Of a DNA stretch of 64,000 bases, positions 10,811 to 23,782 are shown one piece after another. The translations under genes and the position numbers were made by a program. This stretch comes from Cephalopachus bancanus (taxonomy: Eukaryota > Chordata > Mammalia > Primates > Tarsiidae). The stretch's first letter is position 1, and each line of letters begins with the position of its first letter. The stretch lies in NCBI GenBank assembly GCA_027257055.1, contig JAPVLO010000153.1, positions 620,001 to 684,000 of the forward strand, read 5' to 3'. The notes beneath the pieces were generated by a model, which was not told the origin of the DNA, did no database searches, and saw nothing but the letters and a program-made list of their open reading frames with translations.

Positions 10811-13484
10811 TGCCCATAATGAATTTTCATTGGCATTAAATATTTATTATCAAAATAATAGAGTATAATATAAATAGCATAGTATACTTATGTTTCATTT
10901 TTCTCTTTAGCAGGTAAGTTCCTTTAAAGAGGAACTTTGGATAATGTTACCTTTTGTTGTTCACACTCAGTATCATTATTGATATTATTATTATTAATGA
11001 TAGTACCAAGCTCTGTGTTCAGTTGGGATGCAATAAAGTCACTGTTTGTCCTGAATAAGCATCAGGGGGCCAATTTTGAGTAAGAGCAATGACTGATCCA
11101 CGAAGTAAATGAACAGAGCTACAGCTGATAGTGCCAGACATTTTATGAACTATTTTACTTGAATTAGGTAATTTAACCCTCACAGATATTATTTGAGATC
11201 AGTTTTGCTACTATCTCTGCTTTCCAGAGAATACAGAAGTTTAATAAATATCTCAGCAGTTGTCAGTTTTGACCATGACCAAAAACCACACCTATAAAAA
11301 GTATATGGCCAAATGTTTTAATATCCTATTTGTTCCAGTGTCTTCACTGTGACTTAGAAAAGTGTTTATTGTGAATTTAATGGGAAACATCCACCCAAAT
11401 TATTTGGTTTTACAGTGATTGTGTCTATAACTACCCAAGAATCATTAAATTATGCAAGTCAATCCAATGTTTTGCTCACTTTTTAGAATAATTCCTGATA
11501 TATTAAAGGCAAGATATATTATTAGCTGTTGTTTTTTCTTAAATCAAAATAGCAAGCCCTAACTAATACAATCGTTGGCAAAAAGAACTAATTGGTGAAT
11601 AAGATTTAAAGATGGCTTTATCTAAGTGGAAAGCAGATGCATGTGGAGGCAACTGCAACAGATATTTCATCACTGCATGAAATACTCTAAAAATATTCAG
11701 CACAGGGAAGAAAACTCAACTAGTTTTTGGCTTAAATTATGTAGAAAATTAGGAAACCTAAAGCCACATGATATCTTAATTTGGTATAGTTCCACCTCTC
11801 CATTTTCAAATTCCCTAGTCATGTTAGTTTAGTTGCTTTTGTTCAGTTATTAACTGACAAAATTCTGTTGCTCATGAGTAAATAAACATATTGAGTCCCC
11901 TGCATTGTCTAAGAGTTACAAGCTAAATAAGATTTTTTAAACTATGTTATATAGTACACTTACAGCATAAGTTTTTCCAGTGATGTGTAACAGTCCAAAT
12001 GATCACACTAGAATTCTGTAAAATACATCCTCAAATTGCCTATTTAGCTCTTAAAGAGAGAATAGGGTCTTTTGCCTGGTAATCATTAAAATGCTTCTGT
12101 GAATTAGTTTTGTGTCATTTCAACAAATATTTCCTGATGGTCTGCCTTAACTCTCATAGTATACCAATGAAGAATACCAAAATTAAAGATTTAGTTATCC
12201 TCATTCTCAAGTAAGTCATAGACTTGATAAGTGAGATACTACTAGCATCACTAAGCTATATCCTAAGAGAGTAGCCTGGAGGACAGATGAAGTTTGATAG
12301 TAGATTGATTGCATAAATGGTCCAAATTTCCTACTCTTCTCTGTAATCATGTATTTGCAAATGTGACTTTGAAGCTCCTTTCATTAAGAGATAGAGCCTG
12401 ACGTTGTTACTTGCTAATTAAACGTAGCAGAAATGACAACGTGGCAGTTCCAAGTTTAGGCCTAGGAGACTTTGCTTCTGCTCTTGTGAAATCTTACCAC
12501 ACCCATGAAAACAAACCCAAGAGAGTCTAGACCAACCAGTCTTAGCTCATTGGCTACTTGACTACAGAATTATGAGTGAGTTTAGTTGAACTCAGTTTGT
12601 GTCACTCCAGTTCAACAATCCTGTTCAATCCACCCATAGCTCATGAGAAGTAATAACTGATTATTATTGTAAAGCTTAAAATTTAAGTCACCAGGTTTTG
12701 GAGTGGTTTATTATGTAGCAGTAGCTAATTATTTTTACCAATTGATAAAAATACAAGCAATACTTGTGGACATGGTATAACTATGTGAAGGCAAGTGTTT
12801 TCAAAACACCTCAAGAAGTTCAAGCATCCAGGTTCCCATAAGAATGCTCATACTTGGTGCAATGCAGATACTTGGTGCAAAGGTACTGACATGAGGACAG
12901 TTGGGTGATTATTAAGTCAAACCTGACCAACTTCACAAGTTCTTTAAAGACTGAGCCTTTCAGTAGTGGTTGCCAACATTTGCATTTCCTTATTTATATG
13001 TGTGACGTTCATGATTTTAGGTTCAAAATTAAGTGTCAAAACATCATTGAATGTGAGAGCTGATAAAGACTTCAACTAATTTTGCAAATAAATAAGAAAA
13101 AAATAGGGGCCTAGCAATTACTAATAACATATACTAAACTACACAGATAATTCTTACCTCTGACTGTCTGCCTCTCACATGCAGTTAGTCACAATGCTAT
13201 CTTGATTCTTGTCAAAGAGTCCTCATACTTATCCGTTTCTTTTTTTTACCGTCTTCTCTGTAATTTAGGGTTTTAGCACTTGGGACATGATTTACTGCAA
13301 TGCCTTATTTCTTGATATTTATTCTCCTTTCAGTGTTTCATAATAGGGTGACTATGGCACTATTTTAGGTAGGAAAATTCTTCGTTGTGAAGACTTTTTG
13401 GCATTGCTGAACATTTTGCCTCCTTGACCCCAAAGTCATACAATTTTTTATTGCTCCTACTGCTGCCTATCCCCTCCCCCACAT
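10811..13484. other. Single-copy AT-rich sequence, no gene seen
   Basis: I read 2.7 kb without a convincing exon, RNA gene or recognisable repeat. Short open frames, such as one at 11626-11832, have no family resemblance and no context. Confidence 0.55.
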
Positions 13485-13968
13485 CTCACAAAGCTATTTA
13501 CATACCCATGTTCACAGCAGTATTATTCCCAATGGCAAAAAATTGAAAGTTGGAAGCAATCTAAGTGGCTATTGATGGATAAATAGATATTTAAAATGAA
13601 ATATATACATACAATGGAATATTATTTTGCTTTGAAAATGTAAATTCTGGCACATGCTACAACATGGAAACATGGATGAACCCTGAGGACATTGTGTTAC
13701 TTGAAATACGCCAGTCACAAAAAGACCAATAATTTATGATTTCACTTATATGAAGTACCTGGAATAATCATATTCTTAGAGACAGAAAGTAGCATGGTGG
13801 CTGCCAAGGGGTAGGGAGGAGAGAATGGGAAGTTATTGTTTAATGAATATATCATTTCAGTTTTGCATGAAGAAAAGAGTTGTGAAGATTGATGGTGGTG
13901 ATGATTGCATAACAATGTAAATATACTTAATGCCACTGAATGACACATGTAAAAATAGTAACAATGGT
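13485..13968 (+). mobile_element. Old L1 (L1M-type) 3' end
   Basis: Plus-strand text matches the end of ORF2 and the start of the 3'UTR of old L1s: CATGTTCACAGCAGTATTAT, ATACAATGGAATATTATTTT, GAAACATGGATGAACC, then GTGGCTGCCAAGGGGTAGGG. It is 5' truncated and abuts the MLT1 LTR that follows. Confidence 0.8.
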
Positions 13969-14333
13969 TGTTTTAGTTTGGGCAGCTATAACAAATTATG
14001 TAGACTGGGTGACCTATAAAACAAGTATTTATTTTTCATATTTCTGGATGCCGAGAATTCAAGGTCAAGAATTCAACAGATGCAGTGTCTGGTGAAAGCC
14101 TGATTCCTCATTTGCAGATGGCTGTCTTCTCTTTATTTACTCACATAGAGGAGAGCAGAGAGAGGGGAAGCAAGCTATCTTGTGTCTTTTCTTATAAGGG
14201 CACAAATCCTAACATAAGGGCTCTTCTCTTATGATCTAATCACGAACTAGGGGCTCCATTTTTAAATACCATCACATTGTGAATTAGGGTTTCAACATAT
14301 GAATTTGAGGAATAGAAACATTCAGTCCATAGC
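13969..14333 (-). mobile_element. MaLR LTR (MLT1-type), solo
   Basis: Antisense MLT1 landmarks: GTTTGGGCAGCTATAACAAA, AGACTGGGTGACCTATAA, GATGGCTGTCTTCTC, TTCTTATAAGGGCACAAATC, CAACATATGAATTTGAGG, CAGTCCATAGCAA. About 365 bp, minus orientation. Its poly(A)-signal end faces left. Confidence 0.85.
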
Positions 14334-14680
14334 AATACTAATAATTTTGCATATTGTATCATAATTAAAAGTAAAAACACCACAACATATTTTTAATTGC
14401 ATCCCTTTCCCACTAACATTGTGAAAGGGCTGCCAAATTATTGTATGCCCTCTTGAGAAATATTTCTGGAATTACTATTCTTAAAGTCTTCTTTGATAAA
14501 TTCAGCCATTTCATTCTTTGAATTTTTTGTCTATAGTAGTAATTGACACACTATTATATTTATTCCTAGCTTTGAATTATTAATAACAAAATCTGATATA
14601 ATATTATACACATTTGGGTTCATTAAGTGACTCTTCTAGCTAAACACTGTGTTGTTCAGAATTAGAGCTTGAATTCCTTG
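14334..14680. other. Single-copy AT-rich sequence
   Basis: No feature recognised between the MLT1 LTR and the Alu. Confidence 0.5.
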
Positions 14681-14976
14681 GGATTTTTTTTTTTTTTGAG
14701 TCAGGGTCTCACTTTGTTGCCCAGGTTGGAGTGCAATGGCATGATCACAGTTCATCGCAGCCTTAAATTCCTGGGCTTAGGCAATCTTTCTACCTCAGTC
14801 TCCTGAGTGGCTGAGTCTACCATCATGCCCGAATAATTTATTTTTATTTTTATTTTTTATAGAGACAAGATCTCACTATGTTGCACAGGTTGGTCTCAAA
14901 CTCCTGGACTTAGGCAATCCTCCCACCTTGGTCCCCTAAAGTGCTGGATTTATAGGCACCAGTCACAGTGCCCCAC
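14681..14976 (-). mobile_element. Alu-J-like SINE
   Basis: A T-run followed by GAGTCAGGGTCTCACTTTGT, GCCCAGGTTGGAGTGCAATG, the middle A-rich linker (antisense TTTATTTTTATTTTT) and the second arm ending in GGCACCAGTCACAGTGCCCC. Both arms are present. Heavy divergence and loss of most CpGs mark it as an early Alu-J-type copy, and it supports a primate origin. Confidence 0.9.
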
Positions 14977-17411
14977 TCATCCTAGAGCTTTTATTTCACA
15001 TCACGTTGCTCCAGTACTAGATCTGGAGTTTGTATTCCACGAATGTTTGTCTCATAGTCAACTGACTATTGGAGGCTTAACCATAGAGCAGCATATAGCC
15101 ACTGGAGCCATAATTGCTTTGAATTTGAATTTGTGGCATTCTGCACTTTGCTTAACCCTTCTCTGTGTTTTCTACCTTGCTACAGCACTATTAGTTGCTG
15201 TTTTCTTACAAACTATGAAAATACCAAATCCTCTGGATTGTGAGTCTTACTGACTAAATTTACTGAAAGCTTGACAGACCTGTGTAAGTCCAGACCACTT
15301 TCATCTGTACAATACCTGGGCCTGATTTTAAACACTGTGTATTGTCTAGGAACTCCTGGAGGAAGTCTCCTTTCAGGTATCACATTTAGTAATACCAAAA
15401 CTTTATCTATTGCTATTAGTCAAAGCATTGACTATTTTTTGGAATAATTTTCAAACTCTTGAATAATAACATCATCACTTAACTATGTATATTTTTACTA
15501 TCTTGCCTCCCCTATATTTCTTTCCTCTCAAACATCCACCTCTCCTCTGGCATCCAACCCCCAGATTACACATTTACTTCAAGAGGTTCTGCGTCATTTC
15601 CCTGCTCTAACAATTCATTTCCAGAATTATAATGCATTTAATCTTTCTAAATTTCTCTGACCTTCTTAAAGCTTTTATGTAGGAACAGAGAGCTCAGTGT
15701 GTTCATTGTAAAGAATAAAGCATAAAAAATTTATTTGCAGGTCGGTACAATAAAATGGAACTCTAAAAATCTATGTGAGGCATAATTATCTCACAAAAGT
15801 CCTGATGGAACAAATCAGAGAATATGTATTACTACTCCAAAGTAAAATTTATTTTGATAGAATTTCTGCACAAGAAAAATAGTCACTTTATGCCGATGTT
15901 ACATCTTTATTTTTGTCCAATTTTAATAATCTGCACAAGAGCAGTGACTTTCTCCCCTAATTTCTATCATTCATGATTGTTTCAACTGATATATTTAACA
16001 GAATGTTATGAGGACTCGACAACATTAACTCACACTGGAGATGAATTATACAGACCCGGTTTGCAGCATGAGCCTGTGATTTTCTGTTTTAACCTGAACA
16101 GCTATTGATTTCCAAGGTACCTGCTACCCAGAAGGCATGTGATTTAATTTAGGACTTACATTAGCTGTAGTAGGATCCTCAGGGAAGTCTTCTTTATGTA
16201 AGCAGAAGATAATTTGTACTTTGTGCTTAACTTTGTTTTCCTGTTGATTTGGGGGTAGAGCTGGTGATTACATTTTTATGTAACACTTCTTGTAGCCACA
16301 GGGAAGAGATGAAACTGGAGTACAACGGGTTTTATTTTCCTATTTCCCCACTGTGAATTTCTAAGGCAGTGTTTTAAGGTAGCAAAATTTCCTCTTTGAG
16401 CAAAAATATTGCTAATGCATTTCTCAAGGCTAAATAGTGAGTGGCATCCAAATTCATTTCCATTAAGACATTTAGGGGCATTTTAAAGCAGTCCTGACAT
16501 GTCGTCAGGCTGCAAATGTGATAAAGAGGGAGGACGGCACATTTGGCACATTTGTGTTTTCGAATGTGCTTGGTTTGTGTGATCTGAGCAAGTAAATGTC
16601 AAAGTGTGTAGAAAACTCCAAGTCTCCTGATCTTCTAACAAGTAGACACGTGTGCCAAAGTAGACAAGGATGGAAGATTCATCAGAGAAAACAGTGCCAT
16701 CTCGGTCACTTGGTCAATTAATTGATCCTTAATTGTTCACATTCATGTGTTCAATACAAATGGAAAACACCTTATAAATACAAATATGCAATGGATTAAG
16801 GTTACAAAGACTTATTCACATAGTCCCTACTCTGCTAATGTTGCTATTTTAAAATTAGGAATTAATGTTCCTCCTCTTTCAGGTTCTGATATCCTAAAAA
16901 GTTTCCCGATACTACATGAAATCAATCTTATGACTTCTTTTATGCATCATGAGCTAACCCTTTACTTAGTGTTCCTTGGGTTTCATGGCAAAATTACAAC
17001 ATAGCTTAAAAATGTGTGAGCTGTGAATTCATCTGTGTTATTACCAAACTATAGACTGTTTTATGGCAGTTATATAAGCTCAATACAGACAGAGACTGTA
17101 TTCACATTTGTGTCCTCCCTCTTTTTGGCAATTTGAGTCAAAGTGACCCCCTCCTATAAAATCAGATGAGCCCCACTGAGTGAGAAAGTGTGATTATTCT
17201 TTCAACATGAGGCAGGGGAACCTTAACTACACTCTGTGAAAACCTCTGTTGAAGACAGAGAGGTGTGCAACAGTTGAAGTTCATGTTAACTTCAGCAATT
17301 GCTGGTCTATTTTTATAATATCTACATATTAGGCTCATGTATAGGTTTTTATTTGAATTAAGAGTCCAATGTTAAAAAGTCCAAAAGCTGTTTTTGAGCA
17401 TGTTTCAGTTG
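14977..17411. other. Repeat-poor single-copy block; no exon seen, possible conserved non-coding DNA
   Basis: This is the longest stretch free of recognisable transposons apart from 10811-13484. Open frames (e.g. 15047-15253, 16747-17004) are short and unconvincing. The part 15720-16700 has a more mixed base composition and few simple repeats. I cannot test conservation here. Confidence 0.45.
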
Positions 17412-17639
17412 CTAAAATTAACTTTTTTTTCATCGATATTTTTTATTATGATGTTGTGGGGTACAGTTAAGGGTTAGGTATACAAATACGTTTCATTCAG
17501 GCACCCTGTTGATAAGAGGTGTTTCCCCATCCCCAGACAGATATTTGCTACCATTAATCCCATCCCCCCCATAGTTTCCCACTACTGTCAGTCATTTTCT
17601 TATACTATTACATTGGATGTTCAAGGTCCATTATATGAG

Positions 17640-20600
17640 TGAGAACATGTGATACTCGGATCTTTGTTTCTGTGAGAGGTCACTCAGTATTATAGACTCT
17701 AGTTCCATCCAGGTTGTTGCAAAATTCATGATTTTATTCTTTTTTATGGCTATGTAATATTCCATCGCGTATATGTGCCACATTTTTTAAATCCAGTCCT
17801 CTTTTGATGGGCAACATGTTTGCTTCCAGGTTCTTGCTATTGTGAACAATGCTGCGATAAACATACGTGTGCAGGTATCTTTTTTACAGTGATTTGAGTT
17901 CTTCAGGATATATTCCCAGTAGGGGGATTGTGGGGTCATATGGGAGGTTGATATTTAGAGCATTTAGGAATCACCACACCACTTTCCACAGAGATTGCGC
18001 TAGTTTACACTCCCATCAACAGTGTAGAAGTGTTCCCTTTTTGCCACACCCTCTCCAGCAGCTGTTATTTTTTGAGTTGTTGATAATTGACATTCTGACT
18101 GGATTTAGGAGGTATCTCAGTGTGGTTTTGATTTGCATCTCCCTGATGATTAGTGAGTTGAACATTTCCTCATGTGTCTGTTGGCTGCTCGGATGTCTTC
18201 TTTTGTGAAGTGTCTGTTCATATCTTTTGCCCATTTTATAATGGGGTTGTTTGTTTTTTTTCTTTTCAGCATGTTTGAGTTCCTTGTAGATCAAAGATGT
18301 TAAGCCTTTGTCAGACCTGGTGTTGGCAAATACTTTTTTCCAGTCTGTAGGCTGTCTCCCTGCTCTCTTGATGGTTTCTTTGGCTTTGCAGAAGCTTGTC
18401 AGTTTAATAACATCCCACTTGTCTATCTTCTCTCTTGTGACCTGTGGTTTCGGTTTTCTTCAGGAATTGGATGCCAGTTCCGATTTCCATGAGGGTATGT
18501 CCTTCATTTTCTAAGGTTCTTATGGTTTGAGGTTTTACATTTAGGTCTCTGATCCATTTGGAGTTAACCTTTGTGCATAGGGATAGATAGGGGTCCTGTT
18601 TCAATCTTCTGCATGTGATCAGCCAGTTTTCCCAGCACCATTTACTGAATAGGTTCTCCTCTCCCCAGTGGTAAGTGGTGGGGGCTTTATCGAAGATGAG
18701 TGGGTTGAGAAATTGAGGTTTTGCTTCTGGAATCTCAATTCTGTTCCATTGACCTATATGCCTGTTCTTGTACCACTACCAAGCTGTTTTGATGATTGTA
18801 GCTTTATAGTAAAGTTTGAAATCTGGTATTATGATACCACCTGCTTTGTTTTTTTTGGTGAGAATTGTTCTGGCTATTCTTGGACGTTTGTGTTGCCATA
18901 TGAATTCCTGTGTTGTTTTTTCTAGGTCTGAGAAGAATGTTGTTGGTAATTTGGTGGGTATTACATTGAATTTGTAGATTGCCTTAGGTAAGATGGACAT
19001 CTTCACAATGTTGATTCTTCCAATCCATAAGCATGGGATATTTTTCCACTTGTTTGTGTCGTCTTTGGCTTCTTTGAGCAGTGTTTTGTAGTTTTCATTG
19101 TAAAGGTCTTTCACATCTCTGGTTAGGAAGATGCCAAGGTATTTCATTTTTTTGTGGCTATTTTGAATGGAATTGTGTTTTTAATTTGGGTTTCTGTTTG
19201 TTTATTATTGGTGTAAAGAAATGCGATTGTCTTTTGCATATTTATTTTGTATCCTGAGACTGCCAAAGGCCTTTATCAGTGTAAGGAGGTTTTTGACAGA
19301 TTCTCTTGGGTTTTCAAGGTATACAATCATATCATCTGCAAAGAGAGATAACTTGACTTCCTCTTTGCCTATTTGGATACCCCTGATTGCCTTCTCTTCT
19401 AGGATTGCTCAAGCCAGGACTTCCAATACTATGTTGAACAGGAGGGGTGAGAGTGGGCATCCTTGTCTTATTCCAGTTTTCAGGGGAAATGATTCCAATT
19501 TTTGTCCGTTGAGGAGTATGCTGGCTGTGGGTTTCTCATAGATGGCTTTTACTATTTTTGGGTATGTTCCCCGTATGCCTAGATGTTCGAGGGTTTTTAT
19601 CAAGAATGGGTGCTGGAATTTATCAAAAGCTTTTCTGCATCTAATGATATAATCATGTGGTTTTTGTTTTCACATCTGTTGATGTATTTAATTACATTTA
19701 TGGTTTTACAAATGTTGAACCAGGCTTTCATCCCAGGAATGAAGCCTACTTGGTCATGATGGATGATTTTTGAGATGTATTTTTGAATCTGGTTTGCTAG
19801 GATCTTGCTGAGAATTTTAGCATCCATTTTCATCAAAGATATTAGCCTGTAGTTCTCTTTCTTTGTTGGATCTTTACCTGGCTTGGGTATCAATGTGATG
19901 TTGGCTTTGTAAAATGATTTGGGGAGAGTTCCATTTTTTTCAATCACCTGGAATACCTTCAGTAGGATTGGTATCAGCTCCTCCTTAAATATCTAGTAGA
20001 ATTCTACTGGAAAGCCATCTGGACCAGGGCTTTTTTTTGTAGGAAGTTTTCTTATTATGTAGTTGATTTCCTTGGTTGTTATTGGTCTATTTAGGGTCTC
20101 AATTTCTTCTTGTTCCAACCTAGGTAGGCTGTGTGATGTCAGAAAGTACTCCATTTCCTTATGGTTTTCAAGTTTGTTTCCATACAAGTGTACGTAGTAG
20201 TCTCTAATGATCTTCTGTATTTCTTCAGGGTCAGATGTGACTTCATCTTTTGTGTTTCTGATTGTGCTTATTTGGTTTTTTTCTCATTTTTTCTTGGTCA
20301 GTCTAGCTAGGGGACCATCGATCTTGTTTATCCTTTTGAAGAACCAGCTTTTTGTTTCATTGATTTTTTTGTATTATCTTTTTGTCTTCTATATCCTGGA
20401 TTTGGGCTTTTATTTTGGTGATCTGGATTCTTTTGCTTAAATTAGGGTTTTTGTGGTCTTGCTTTTCCAGCTTCCTTAGGTGGCTTGTTAGGCTGGTAAT
20501 TTGTGATCCTTCCATTTTCTTCAAGTGTTTGTAGGGATATAAATTCCTCTCTTACTACAGCTTTCAAGGCATCTCAGAGATTTTGGTAAGATGTTTCTTC

Positions 20601-21465
20601 ATTTTCATTTGTTTCCAGGTATCTTTTGATCTCTGTTTTGATTTCATCATTGACCCAGGAGTTGTTTAGCATCATACTGTTTAGTGTCCATGTCTTTGTG
20701 GGTTTGGGGGGAACCTTGTTGGTGTCAATGTTTATTTTTTTTCCACTGTGGTCCAAGAAGGTGCATGGTAGAATTTCAATCCTTTCAAATTTGCTTATGC
20801 CTGATTTATGGTCAATTATGTGATCGATCTTAGAATGCATTCCATGTGGTGATGAATAGAATGTGTATTCTGTGGTCTTTGGATGGAGTGTTCTGTGGGT
20901 ATCAATTAAGTCCATTTGGTCCAGAGCTACATTGAGGTTCTGGATTTTCTTGTTGATTTTTTTCCTGATGATCTGTCTAGGGTTGTGAGTGAGGTATTAA
21001 AGTCCCCAGTTATGATGGTGTTAGAGTCAATATCTGTCTTTAGTTTTCCTAGAAGTTGCTATATGAAAGTTGGCGCACCTCTGTTGGGTGCATATAGGTT
21101 TAGGATAGATATTTCTTGTTGATGGAGTGAACCTTTTTCATTATATAGCGGCCCTCTGTATCTTTTTTAATTTTTTATAGCTTAAATGGTATTTTGTCTG
21201 AAATTAGGATCGCGACTCCTCCTTTCTTTTGTGTTCCATTCCCCTGAAAATTTGTTTCCCATCCTCTTACTTTGAGTCTGTGTATGTCCTTTCTAGTGAG
21301 ATGGGTCTCTTGAAGGCAGTATATTGTTGCCTGGTGATATTTTATCCATTTTGCCATTCTATGTCTTTTCAGTGGTGCGTTTAGTCCATTCACATTCAGG
21401 CTAATTATTGAAATGTGAGAGATCATCCCTATCGAACAGTTCTTATAGAGTTGTTGTTCTTCCAC
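17640..21465 (-). pseudogene. L1 ORF2 remnant, element D
   Basis: L1 ORF2p supplies endonuclease and reverse transcriptase for target-primed reverse transcription. The frame starts near 21465. The first piece (21175-21465) has the endonuclease motifs SLNVNGLNAPLKRHRMAKWI and LQETHLTRKD, with the catalytic Asn and Glu positions conserved. The 20574-20915 piece has the endonuclease C-terminal part (IDTHRTLHPKTTEYTFYSS, HSKIDHIID). RT pieces at 19600-19947 and 19409-19603 show [16 protein letters not shown] and [20 protein letters not shown]. The FADD box is intact (antisense of 19319-19349 reads LFADDMIVY). The C-terminal part follows at 18776-19147. Several frameshifts separate these pieces, so no full-length product is possible. 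Confidence 0.88.
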
Positions 21466-21512
21466 TTGTTTTTTTGTCTTTCTTTTGGTTTTGGGGTTGG
21501 TTCATGTATATT

Positions 21513-22402
21513 TTATTCTTTTCCCTGTACTCTTGTGAAGAACGTTGTTCTCTTTTCCTTTTTTTCTGTGTTTAGTACTTTCTTAAATGTTTCATGTAGA
21601 GATGGTTTGGTGGCAGCATAAGTTCTTAGGGATTGGATATCTGGGAAAGGTTTTAATTCTCCCTCGCTGATGAAGCTTAGCTTGACCGGGTAGGTTATTC
21701 TTGGTTGAAATTGTTTATGTTTTAGGACTTTGAAGATAGGGCTCCAAGCTCTCCTACCCTGCAGGGTTTCTGTAGATAAATCTGCTGCTATTCTGATTGG
21801 TCTTCCATGGTAGGTGGTCTGGTCATTTTCTCTCACAGCCTTAGGATTTTTTCTTTTATGCCTACTTTGTTTAGGTGAATTATTATGTTTCTAGGAGTTG
21901 GTCTTCTCATTTATTGTCTTGCAGGGGTTCTGTGAATCTCTTGTGCTTGAAATTTTGCATCATTGATTAGATAAGGGAAGTTTTCTTGCATGATCTCATG
22001 GAAGGTTTGTTCCAGTGTGGTCTCTGTCTCTCTTTCTGCCTCAGGAATGCCAATTACTCTTAGGTTCGGTCTCTTGAAGTAATCACTCATCTCTTGAAGG
22101 TTTTGTTCTGTCTTTTTGAACTTATTTTCTGTGTTTTTAAGAGTTTGGGTTAGTTCTATATTTTGGTCCTCAAGTTCTGAGATTCTTTCTTCTGCTTGGG
22201 TAATTTTGCTTTCCATGCTTATCAGTATGTTATTTATTTCATTCACAGTATTCTTTATTACTGTTTTCTCAGATATCAGCTCCTTCCTAGTTTCTTCTTG
22301 TGTCTCTTCAATTCTTTTTAATCTCTCCATTAATGTCTTGATATCTAGGTTTGTAGTTTGAGACCCTTCATTCTGGGGGCTCTTCATTGTTTGCATTCCC
22401 AA
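21513..22402 (-). pseudogene. L1 ORF1 remnant, element D
   Basis: The N-terminal piece (21911-22402, 163 codons, starting MGMQTMKSPQNEGSQ) has a long heptad-patterned coiled coil (residues about 20-105, with ISELEDQNIELTQTLK) and then the RRM start LRVIGIPEAE. A second piece in another frame (21513-21836) holds the C-terminal domain with GRRAWSPIFKVLK. Together they cover nearly the whole ORF1p. One or a few disabling changes around 21840-21910 split the frame. It lies about 50 bp upstream of ORF2, the usual L1 spacing. Among the ORF1 copies here it is the best preserved. Confidence 0.87.
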
Positions 22403-23782
22403 GTCAGTTTCTCAGTGTCTGCCCTTCCAGGGGTCTGGGAAAGACCCATACTCTTCTTTTGGTTTTTCTTCATTTGTGTAGATTTCTCTCTCTCTCCCCC
22501 TTTCCCTCCCCTTCTTTAATTCTGTTTTTGAGGGAAGGTGGTGTTGCTTTTATTTCTCTTCTGCAATATCCTGTTCTTCCTTATGAGGGTCTTCTGGCTT
22601 TGTTCACTTTTGAGGTTGGAGTGTAGGCTGCAATCTGTACTTTTTGCAGTTTTGAGGTTTAATTGAGAGGGAAGCTGTGGTTCAGAATGTATATGCTGAT
22701 TCTAGCATCCATGAACTGGTGTATAAGCACACTGGAACCTATTTCCTTCTGCCTTACTATCTGTCCATTCAGCAGTATGTAGTCTTGGTCCCTAGATTAA
22801 GAAGGGGGTATAAAAGAGGAAAATAATGGAGGGATGAGGGGGTCAATAGGAAGTTAGAAGAAGAGCAAGAGGGAAAACAGACATACATACCAATATCAGG
22901 TGAGAAAGAGACACAGGCCAGAAAGAAGTGAAAAAAGACACGTAAGAAAGATTCCCTAAAGAATACTGATAGGTACACAGAGACAGACCAATAAAATCAA
23001 GAAACAGTGTAAGTCAGAAGGCAAATATCAAACGTGATCAAAACAAACAGTCAAAATGATAAAATCATAAGTCAAAATAAGTGATCAGACTAAAGTCACT
23101 TCAGCTCTGATCTCTCGCCTCTCCCCTTTGTTTTTTGTTGCAGGCATTTAGATTTACTCGCAGTTTGGGTTTGTTTGGTTTTCTTTAGTCAGCTGCCTGG
23201 GGGTTGCATTTGTCTGATTCAGCGTATGGGTGGAGCTTGAACTGAGGTATGGTTTGTTGATAGATGGGCTGGGCAATGGAAGTCTCTGCCTAGAGAATGG
23301 CTGAGGCAGTTTTTGCAGATCCATTTCTCTCCGCTTGTCTGGGTCCCCCAGCTTGGGGTCACACACTGAGTGCCTCAGCCAGGGTGGGCCCAGAGCTCCA
23401 GAGCTCCAAAGGGCAGGCAGTGAGCAGTAAGAGTGGCCCTGGGCCCCCCACAGGGTACTTCAGGCAGGAATGGGACCAGTGTCTCTGAGGGGTGGGCACC
23501 CAGAACCTCCCTGTGTGACTGGCAGCTTGGTGCTGGGTGCCAGGCGGGAGATGATGTAGCCAGGGAGGGAGCTGGGACCCGAAACTCCCACACATGCAGT
23601 GGAACAGCAGCAACAGGGGGCTGCAATATCTGGCCCTGCGTGGGACTGAATGTCCCCGGGCCTTGGACCAGCGTGGCTGGTGGTGGGCTGGGGGATGGGG
23701 GAAGAAAAGTAAGAGTCTTTTTGGGAACTCATGTTCGAAGAATCTCACAAGTCCACCTATGCTGTCACCATCTTGTTCCTCA
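22403..23782 (-). promoter_or_regulatory. L1 5'UTR, element D
   Basis: About 1.4 kb upstream of ORF1, A/G-rich on the plus strand at 22800-23050 and GC-rich at 23290-23700. The YY1-like AAGATGGTGAC lies at 23764-23774 (antisense). It shares little obvious text with the element B 5'UTR, so the two elements probably belong to different 5'UTR lineages. Overlapping open frames on both strands at 23359-23935 come from its GC richness and look non-coding. Confidence 0.7.

Larger units (their letters stand above)
17428..23782 (-). mobile_element. Full-length LINE-1 (element D)
   Basis: A 6.35 kb minus-strand L1. The tail is at 17428-17452 and the 3' end reads GTTGTGGGGTACAGTTAAGG. ORF2 spans about 17640-21465, ORF1 about 21513-22402, and the 5'UTR ends at 23782. 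An imperfect TSD CTAAAATTAA(C/T)TTTTT flanks it (from 17412 and from 23783). On its own strand the 5' end reads GAACAAGATGGTGAC, a match to the YY1 position of L1 promoters. ORFs are broken, but less than in element B. Confidence 0.9.
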
